This document shows, piece after piece, positions 58,941 to 64,000 of a stretch of 64,000 nt of DNA. A program made the position numbers and the translations under genes. The notes beneath the pieces are model-generated. The model had not been told where the DNA came from and did not search any database. It saw nothing but the letters and a program-made list of their open reading frames with translations. The number at the start of each line of letters is the position of its first letter. Within the stretch, counting starts at the first letter, position 1. The stretch comes from Roseomonas sp. KE2513 (GTDB lineage Bacteria > Pseudomonadota > Alphaproteobacteria > Acetobacterales > Acetobacteraceae). The stretch is from the NCBI RefSeq assembly GCF_016107305.1, contig NZ_RCVR01000011.1, forward strand, positions 1 to 64,000. The letters are read 5' to 3'.

Positions 58941-60418
58941 CCCGTCAGCTCCTCCTCGCTGCGCTCTTTGCCTGGGGCCTGTTCCGCCCCGCACCGGCCC
59001 TCGCGCAGGACTACGCCCCGGTGCTGCGCGCCGCCTTCGCCGCCATCGCCGAGCGCCACCTCGAGGCCACCGACCCGCCGCTCCTCGGCCTCTGGGCGCT
59101 GCGCGGGGTGGAGGCGATCGACGCCACGCTGTCCTCCGCCCGCCGCGGTCCCGCGCTCGTCCTCGGCTTCTCGGAAACCTTGGCTGCCGACCGGCTCGCC
59201 GGCACCACGCCCGCCTCCGTAGCGGATGCCGTCGCGGCCCTGCTGAACGAGGCGGAACGGCAGTCCCCTGCCCTCCGCCGCGCCGGGCGGCAGGCGGTCC
59301 TGCAAGCGGTCTTCGAGGAAATCTTCAACCACCTCGACCCCTACAGCCGCTACACGACACCCGACGAAACCCGCCAGGGCCGGGAGCGGCGGCTCGGCAT
59401 CACCGATCTCGGCATCGTCCTCTCCCCTGGGGCGCGGCGTAGCGTGGCGGTCACGCAGGTCGTCCCGGACACCGCCGCCGCGCGCGCCGGCCTGCGCCCG
59501 GGCGACCGCATACTGGAGGCGGACGGCATCGCCCTCTCCGGCGCCAACCTGCCGGAGGCGCTGGACGTGCTGGAGGGCCCTGCCGGCAGCAGCATTGTCC
59601 TCAAGGTCCAGCGGGGCCGGCAGCACCTCACGCTCGTGATGACCCGCAACCCCGCCCCCTCGGTTTCCGTCTCCTCCGAGGTGCGCGACGGTATCCTCTG
59701 GCTGCGGGTTCCCTTCTTCGCGGCCGCTACCCCTTCGCAGCTGAACAACGCCATCGCCCGCGCCCCGGCCGCTGCCGCCCCGCTCGGCGTCGTGCTGGAC
59801 CTCCGCGGCAACCGCGGCGGCCTGCTGCAACAGGCTGTCCAAGTGACGGATTCCTTCCTGCCGCCCGGCATGGTCATCGCTACCACCGAGGGCCGACACC
59901 CCGATTCCCGCCGCCGCCTCATCGCGGGTGAACCAGACCTGGCCGCCGGCCGCCGCGTGATCGTGCTCGTGGACGGCCGCACCGCCTCCGCCGCCGAGGT
60001 GGTCGCGGCCGCCATCGGCGATCTCGGCCGCGGCCTCGTCATCGGCAGCACGACCCTTGGAAAGGGCCTCATCCAGATCCTCGTGCCCCTGCCCGGAGGA
60101 GGGGAGCTGGCGCTCTCCTGGTCGCGCATTCTCGCGCCGCGCGGCTGGCCGCTGCAGATGCTGGGGGTGCTACCCACCCTTTGCACCAGCCTCGGCGCGG
60201 AGGAGACGGCGCGAGGTCTCGCCACCCTCGGCACCGTCGAGAACCCCATGGCCATCCCGCTCGCCCGCGCCCGCGCCGCCCGCACTCCCGTGCCAGCGAG
60301 CGAGATCGCAGCCCTGCGCAACGCCTGCCCACCCGCGGAGGGCCGCGACGCCGACCTCGCCACCGCCCGCGCCGTGCTGGAACGTCCCGAACTCTATGAG
60401 GCCGCCCTGGGCGGCTGA
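58937..60418 (+). CDS. S41-family C-terminal processing peptidase with PDZ domain, apparent CTG start
   Basis: A secreted serine protease of the CtpA/S41 type. A signal peptide (TRQLLLAALFAWGLFRPAPA, cut after ALAQ) leads to a helical N-terminal domain, a PDZ domain (VVPDTAAARAGLRPGDRILE) and the peptidase domain with the catalytic serine in DGRTASAAEVVAAA and lysine in STTLGKGLIQ. No ATG, GTG or TTG in this frame lies between the signal peptide and 58691, deep inside rnr. The CTG at 58937 overlaps the rnr stop as CTGA and gives a proper 493-residue precursor, so I take it as the start. Mature family length is normal. Confidence 0.85.
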   Translation: MTRQLLLAALFAWGLFRPAPALAQDYAPVLRAAFAAIAERHLEATDPPLLGLWALRGVEAIDATLSSARRGPALVLGFSETLAADRLAGTTPASVADAVAALLNEAERQSPALRRAGRQAVLQAVFEEIFNHLDPYSRYTTPDETRQGRERRLGITDLGIVLSPGARRSVAVTQVVPDTAAARAGLRPGDRILEADGIALSGANLPEALDVLEGPAGSSIVLKVQRGRQHLTLVMTRNPAPSVSVSSEVRDGILWLRVPFFAAATPSQLNNAIARAPAAAAPLGVVLDLRGNRGGLLQQAVQVTDSFLPPGMVIATTEGRHPDSRRRLIAGEPDLAAGRRVIVLVDGRTASAAEVVAAAIGDLGRGLVIGSTTLGKGLIQILVPLPGGGELALSWSRILAPRGWPLQMLGVLPTLCTSLGAEETARGLATLGTVENPMAIPLARARAARTPVPASEIAALRNACPPAEGRDADLATARAVLERPELYEAALGG

Positions 60419-60441
60419 ACGGTGGAACACCCACAGAAAGC

Positions 60442-60469
60442 TTGACGTGGCCGCTCCGGGCGCTAGGTT
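60442..60469 (+). promoter_or_regulatory. Sigma-70-type promoter for rpmG
   Basis: TTGACG (60442-60447), a 16-base spacer, TAGGTT (60464-60469), about 67 bases upstream of the rpmG start. The -35 box is near-consensus; the -10 is weaker but keeps TA and the final T. Gives rpmG its own transcript apart from the S41 protease gene. Confidence 0.65.
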
Positions 60470-60535
60470 CCGGCCCCTTCGCGACCCGGCCCTGGCCGGC
60501 ACCCGCCCACCTGGAATCGAGTCCCGAGCCCGAAC

Positions 60536-60703
60536 ATGGCCAAGTCCAACACCATCCAGATCCGCCTCGTCAGCTCCGCCGAGACCGGCTACTTCTACGT
60601 GACGAAGAAGAACACGCGGAATGCCACCGGCAAGATGGAGAAGAAGAAGTACGACCCCGTCGCCCGCAAGCACGTCGTCTTCCGTGAGGCCAAGATCAAG
60701 TAA
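60536..60703 (+). CDS. rpmG: Large ribosomal subunit protein bL33
   Basis: A 55-residue L33: [20 protein letters not shown] at the start, then [20 protein letters not shown] and a basic C-terminus ending FREAKIK. It has no cysteines, so it is the zinc-independent (C-minus) form, as is usual for alphaproteobacteria. A near-consensus promoter lies upstream and a strong intrinsic terminator 54 bases downstream, so it is a single-gene transcript. Confidence 0.97.
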   Translation: MAKSNTIQIRLVSSAETGYFYVTKKNTRNATGKMEKKKYDPVARKHVVFREAKIK

Positions 60704-60756
60704 TCATCCATCGTTAGTCATTACTGGGCGCGAAGCCTGGCAGGATTGATCGGCAG

Positions 60757-60789
60757 GCGCCCGGGAACCGTTGGTTCCGCGGGCGTTTT
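60757..60789 (+). terminator. Intrinsic terminator of rpmG
   Basis: A 12-pair stem (CGCCCGGGAACC with GGTTCC-G-CGGGCG, one bulged G) around a 3-base loop, followed directly by TTTT. It lies between the convergent rpmG and alcohol dehydrogenase genes. On the opposite strand no T-run follows, so it acts for rpmG only. Confidence 0.85.
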
Positions 60790-60806
60790 GCCGTGGGCGG
60801 TGCCTC

Positions 60807-61868
60807 TCAGGCCGCCTCCGCCCGCAACACAACCCGGCCGGTCACCTTACCGTCCCGCAGGCGTTCCAGCACGGCTCCGGCCTGCTCCATCGGTGCGGTC
60901 GAGACCGGCAGGGGCGCCAGCTTGCCCGCCCTGGCGAGCGCCATGACATCCCGCAGGTCCGCGGGCGAGCCGACATAGGATCCCTGCACAGTCAGCGCGC
61001 GGATCGCCATGATCGGCAGGGGAAGGGTCATTTCGCCGCCGAACAGCCCCACCTGCACGAGCACGCCGCCCTTGCCGAGCGCGTCGAAGGCGAAGCGCGC
61101 TGTCGCGCTGCCGTTCACGAGGTCGATCACCGCCAGCGCGGGCCCGCCGCAGGCCGCCACGATCGCGGCGGTGACGTCGCCCTCCGCGAGCACCGTCTCC
61201 GTCGCGCCCGCCTCCCGCGCCGCCGCCAGCTTCTCGGCGGAGACATCGACCGAGACGATCCGCCGATGCCCGATGGCCTTCAGCATCTGGATGGCATTGA
61301 GGCCAAGCCCGCCCGCGCCCACCAGCACCACCGGCCGCTCGGGCGGCAGGCTGCCGAGCTTGCGGATGGCGGAATAGACGGTGATTCCCGAGCAGGCATA
61401 GGTCGCCGCCACCGCCGGGTCCACGTCGTCCACCGGCACGAGGTACTTCGCGTCGGGCACCAGCACATGCGTCGCGTAGCCGCCGTTGCGGTAGATGCCG
61501 AGGGTGCGCGCCTGGTTCGGGCACATGTTGTCCTCGCCCGCCGCGCAGCGCTCGCACTTTCCGCAGCCGATCCAGGGGAAGACGACCTTCGCCTCCCCCA
61601 ATGACACGCCTGTCGCCTCCGGCCCTATCGCCGCCACGCGCCCCGCAATCTCATGCCCCATGGCCAGCGGCAGCACGACACCACGATCCTTCAGCGAGAG
61701 CCGCCCGCGGCTGCCGAGGTCGTAGCCACCCTCCCAAATGTGGAGGTCCGAATGGCAGACGCCGCAATGCGTCACCTCGATCAGGACTTCCGAGCCCTTC
61801 GGCTCCGGCGTCGGCCAGTCCATCGCCTGCAAGGGCTCGCCCGTCTCAACAACCGCCCAGGCGCGCAT
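60807..61868 (-). CDS. Zinc-dependent alcohol dehydrogenase (MDR family)
   Basis: A 353-residue medium-chain dehydrogenase. Catalytic zinc ligands are in HCGVCHSD and MGHEIAGRVAAIG; the structural zinc site has four cysteines in CGKCERCAAGEDNMC. The nucleotide site is VVLVGAGGLGLNAIQMLKAI followed by VDVS, whose Asp favours NAD over NADP. The start at 61868 follows GGGAGG; an in-frame ATG at 61901 lies upstream. It stands alone and is divergent from the TRAP receptor gene. Substrate not known; short-chain alcohol or aldehyde is typical. Confidence 0.94.
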   Translation of the reverse strand: MRAWAVVETGEPLQAMDWPTPEPKGSEVLIEVTHCGVCHSDLHIWEGGYDLGSRGRLSLKDRGVVLPLAMGHEIAGRVAAIGPEATGVSLGEAKVVFPWIGCGKCERCAAGEDNMCPNQARTLGIYRNGGYATHVLVPDAKYLVPVDDVDPAVAATYACSGITVYSAIRKLGSLPPERPVVLVGAGGLGLNAIQMLKAIGHRRIVSVDVSAEKLAAAREAGATETVLAEGDVTAAIVAACGGPALAVIDLVNGSATARFAFDALGKGGVLVQVGLFGGEMTLPLPIMAIRALTVQGSYVGSPADLRDVMALARAGKLAPLPVSTAPMEQAGAVLERLRDGKVTGRVVLRAEAA

Positions 61869-61986
61869 CGCATCCTCCCGTTCGTTCGGCGCCGATGGCA
61901 CACCGCCTCCGCCGCGCGGTCAAGCAGGCCCCTGGAAAGAGGGGACGGATCGCAGTAGTCCGTGCAGCAACACGGAGGAAACCGCC

Positions 61987-63096
61987 ATGGATCGCCGCGC
62001 CCTTCTCGGCCGCGCCGGCACCGCCGCCACGCTGGCCGCGACAGCCACCGCACCCGCCCTCGCCCAGCCCGCTGTCACGCAATCGGCGCAGCCGACCCTC
62101 CGCTGGCGCCTGACCTCGTCCTACCCACGCTCGCTCGACTGCATCTACGGCGCGGGCGAGGTCTTCGCGCGCGTGGTCTCCGAATTGACGGACGACCGCT
62201 TCCAGATCCGCGTCTTCTCCGCCGGGGAGATCACTCCGCCGCTCCAGGCGCTCGACGCCGTGCAGTCCGGCAGCATCGAGTGCTGCCACACCACGAGCTT
62301 CCTCTACACCGGCAAGAACGAGGCCTTCGCCTTCGCAACCGGCTTGCCCTTCGGCCTCAACACGCGCCAGCAGAATGCCTGGATGTACGAGGGCGGCGGC
62401 ATCGACCTGATGAACGAGGTCCACCGCAAGTTCAACGTCCTCGGCATGCCGCTCGGCGCCACCGGCGCGCAGATGGGCGGCTGGTTCCGCAAGGCCCTCG
62501 GCCCGGCGACCGACCTCAACGGCCTGAAAATGCGCATCGGCGGCCTCGCGGGCCAGGTGCTCTCGAAGCTCGGCGGCGTGCCCCAGCAGCTCGGCGCTGG
62601 CGACCTCTACCCCTCGCTCGAGCGCGGGACGATCGACGCTGCGGAATGGCTCGGCCCCTATGACGACGAGAAGCTCGGCTTCGTCCGCGTCGCGCCCTTC
62701 TACCACTATCCCGCCTGGTGGGAGGGCGGCGCCTCCACCTACTTCTACGTCAACCTCGACCAGTGGAACGCCCTGCCCAAGTCCTACCAGGCCGCCATCC
62801 GCGCCGGCTGCGCCGAGGCGACGCACTGGATGGTCGCGCGCTACGACATCCGCAACCCGGACAGCCTCCGCCGCCTCGTCGCCCAGGGCGCGAAGCTCAC
62901 GCCCTTCTCGCGCGATATGATGGACGGCTGCCTCCGCACCTGGCTCGACATCGAGAAGGACCTGGTGGCGAAGAACCCCGACTTCGCGAAGATCCACGAG
63001 AGCTGGTCGAAGCACCGCGACGACATGCGGATCTGGCATCGGGTCTCGGAGTTGAGCTTCGACAACTACGTCGCGCAGGCTTCCGCGCGCCGGTAA
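61987..63096 (+). CDS. TRAP transporter solute receptor (DctP family, TakP-like)
   Basis: A 369-residue periplasmic receptor. The signal peptide has a twin-arginine start (MDRRALLGRAGTAATL) and ends at ALAQP. The mature part contains LRWRLTSSYPRSLDCIYGAG, NGLKMRIGGLAGQVLSKLGG, PQQLGAGDLYPSLERGTIDA and AAEWLGPYDDEKLGF, matching the TakP subgroup that binds 2-oxo-monocarboxylates through a cation. Shine-Dalgarno GGAGGAA precedes the ATG. No DctQ or DctM membrane genes are adjacent in the window, so it is another orphan receptor. Confidence 0.92.
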   Translation: MDRRALLGRAGTAATLAATATAPALAQPAVTQSAQPTLRWRLTSSYPRSLDCIYGAGEVFARVVSELTDDRFQIRVFSAGEITPPLQALDAVQSGSIECCHTTSFLYTGKNEAFAFATGLPFGLNTRQQNAWMYEGGGIDLMNEVHRKFNVLGMPLGATGAQMGGWFRKALGPATDLNGLKMRIGGLAGQVLSKLGGVPQQLGAGDLYPSLERGTIDAAEWLGPYDDEKLGFVRVAPFYHYPAWWEGGASTYFYVNLDQWNALPKSYQAAIRAGCAEATHWMVARYDIRNPDSLRRLVAQGAKLTPFSRDMMDGCLRTWLDIEKDLVAKNPDFAKIHESWSKHRDDMRIWHRVSELSFDNYVAQASARR

Positions 63097-63106
63097 GCGA
63101 AAGGCC

Positions 63107-63125
63107 GGGGAAGGCATCCCTCCCC
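63107..63125. terminator. Hairpin between convergent genes
   Basis: GGGGAAGG pairs with CCCTCCCC around a CAT loop with one A-C mismatch, in the 57-base gap between two convergent genes. No T-run follows on either strand, so it is a weak terminator candidate. Confidence 0.3.
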
Positions 63126-63153
63126 CAGCCCGTTCATTCTGCCGAGGCGGCGC

Positions 63154-64000
63154 TCAGCCCCGCTTCGGTGGCGTCGCGCGCGCGGCGGTCAGCGCGCGCC
63201 GGATCTCCGCCTCCGCCTCGCCCAGCGCCTTCGTCGCGGCGACCCGCCGCTCGCGCCCCTCCTGCGCGATACGAAGCGAATCCTCGATGGTTGAGACGAG
63301 CGCCACATTCGCCTTCTGCACCGCGTCCAGGTCCACGACGCCGCGCTCGATCTCCGTCCGCACCTCCACATTGGCCCGGCGGAGCCCCTCGGCATTGGCG
63401 GTCAGCAACTCGTTCGTCAGGTCGGTCGCAGCCTTCACTGCCGCCCCTGCCTCCCGCATCCGCTGCAGCGCCAGTGCCTGGGCAAGCTGCGTGCGCCACA
63501 GCGGCACCGTATTGGCCAGCACCGAGTGGATCCGCCCGGCGAGCGCCTTGTCGTTCTCCTGTATCAGCCGGATCGAGGGCAGCGCCTGCATCGCCACTTG
63601 CCGCGTCAGCCGGAGGTCGTGCACGCGGCGATCGAGATCTTCCCGTGCCGCGCGCAGGTCGCGCAGCCGCTGGGGCGCGATGGGATCGGCGGGATCCATC
63701 GCGGCCTTCTCCGCGGCGGGGATCGCCTCCTGGTCCGTACGCGCCAGCACCGCCTCGCCGGCCGCCACATGGTCAGCCAGGGCATGGAACCATGTCAGCG
63801 TCGCCTCATAGAGGCGCTCAAGCCGCTCCACATCCTCCATCAGCCGCGTGCGATGAGTGTCGAGCTTGTCGCCGATCGCCTCCACCTGCCCGCGCACGCT
63901 CTCGTAGCGCTGCAGGATGGCCGTCGTCTCACTGCCGGCCCGGCCGATCAGCCGCGCGAGCAGGCCCGGCTTGGTGTCCAGCTTCGTCACGTCGAAGCCG
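63154..64000 (-). CDS. TelA-family (toxic anion resistance) protein, C-terminal part
   Basis: The C-terminal 281 residues are visible; the reading frame continues past the window edge without a stop, and TelA proteins are usually about 350-400 residues, so the start is probably outside. Blocks TKLDTKPGLLARLIGRAGSE, RLMEDVERLERLYEATLTWF, MQALPSIRLIQENDKALAGR and NTVPLWRTQLAQALALQRMR are characteristic of the TelA/YceH-like family. Long helical, coiled-coil-prone, cytoplasmic. Linked to tellurite and other stress resistance in some bacteria; no tellurite gene is seen beside it. Confidence 0.9.
   Translation of the reverse strand, partial: GFDVTKLDTKPGLLARLIGRAGSETTAILQRYESVRGQVEAIGDKLDTHRTRLMEDVERLERLYEATLTWFHALADHVAAGEAVLARTDQEAIPAAEKAAMDPADPIAPQRLRDLRAAREDLDRRVHDLRLTRQVAMQALPSIRLIQENDKALAGRIHSVLANTVPLWRTQLAQALALQRMREAGAAVKAATDLTNELLTANAEGLRRANVEVRTEIERGVVDLDAVQKANVALVSTIEDSLRIAQEGRERRVAATKALGEAEAEIRRALTAARATPPKRG

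Noticed and set aside
1-64000. Mobile element, prophage, CRISPR or toxin-antitoxin system
   Set aside because: No transposase, integrase, phage structural gene, regularly spaced repeat or paired small toxin/antitoxin genes could be found, and the single tRNA has no flanking integrase or duplicated 3' end.

Overview
The window is GC-rich (most third codon positions are G or C) with tightly packed genes, many of them overlapping by 4 bases. Five tripartite-tricarboxylate (Bug/TctC) receptors, a GatCAB operon, a pyrB-pyrC-like-plsY-dprA-topA-rnr run and a cysteine-free L33 gene all point to an alphaproteobacterium. My best guess is the Acetobacteraceae (Roseomonas-like), but that is inference from gene content. 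I see no transposase, prophage gene, CRISPR array or rRNA. One tRNA, Ser(GCU), is present with a convincing promoter. No gene-free stretch exceeds about 250 bases.

Layout. 1-5151: a minus-strand catabolic set (Bug receptor, AtuA/DUF1446 protein, small AtuA-like protein, second Bug receptor, aconitase/LeuC-type protein cut by the window edge) with a divergent LysR gene. 5280-12739: mixed single genes (unknown lipoprotein, cupin, DUF4126 membrane protein, aldo/keto reductase, Bug receptor) and an EEP nuclease - phospholipase D - GNAT cassette. 12937-16605: a LysR gene divergent from an AidB-like acyl-CoA dehydrogenase coupled to a Bug receptor, with a perfect inverted repeat beside the regulator. 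16814-24353: tRNA-Ser, GST, cytochrome P450, TM2 protein, thioredoxin-reductase-like flavoprotein, gatCAB, ruvX.

24579-35189 is an acyl-CoA degradation island. It holds an ADP-forming-type acyl-CoA ligase, a crotonase, a NitT/TauT-type ABC importer interrupted by a LysR gene, a thiolase-like protein with Gln in place of the usual GHP histidine, a DUF35 protein almost without zinc cysteines, and two adjacent acyl-CoA dehydrogenases. The set resembles side-chain-shortening modules that end in a thiolase-like/DUF35 aldolase. 35209-48546 is a second island whose order matches the hmfABCDE genes for 2-furoate degradation: Mo-hydroxylase large, FAD and 2Fe-2S subunits, acyl-CoA synthetase, crotonase-fold 2-oxoglutaryl-CoA hydrolase. 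Upstream in the same operon are an MFS transporter, a thiamine-diphosphate enzyme and a UbiD decarboxylase; a LysR gene is divergent and a UbiX prenyltransferase lies nearby. The ThDP enzyme and a CoxG-like domain fused to the Mo subunit are the unusual parts.

48770-60703 returns to housekeeping: a Bug receptor, then pyrB, a dihydroorotase-like gene whose metal site looks destroyed, plsY, dprA, topA, rnr, an S41 protease with an apparent CTG start, and rpmG with its own promoter and terminator. The window ends with a zinc alcohol dehydrogenase, a TRAP receptor and the C-terminal part of a TelA-family protein. Together the accessory genes suggest a soil or rhizosphere heterotroph that collects many carboxylates through periplasmic receptors and routes aromatic, furan or branched acids through CoA thioesters.
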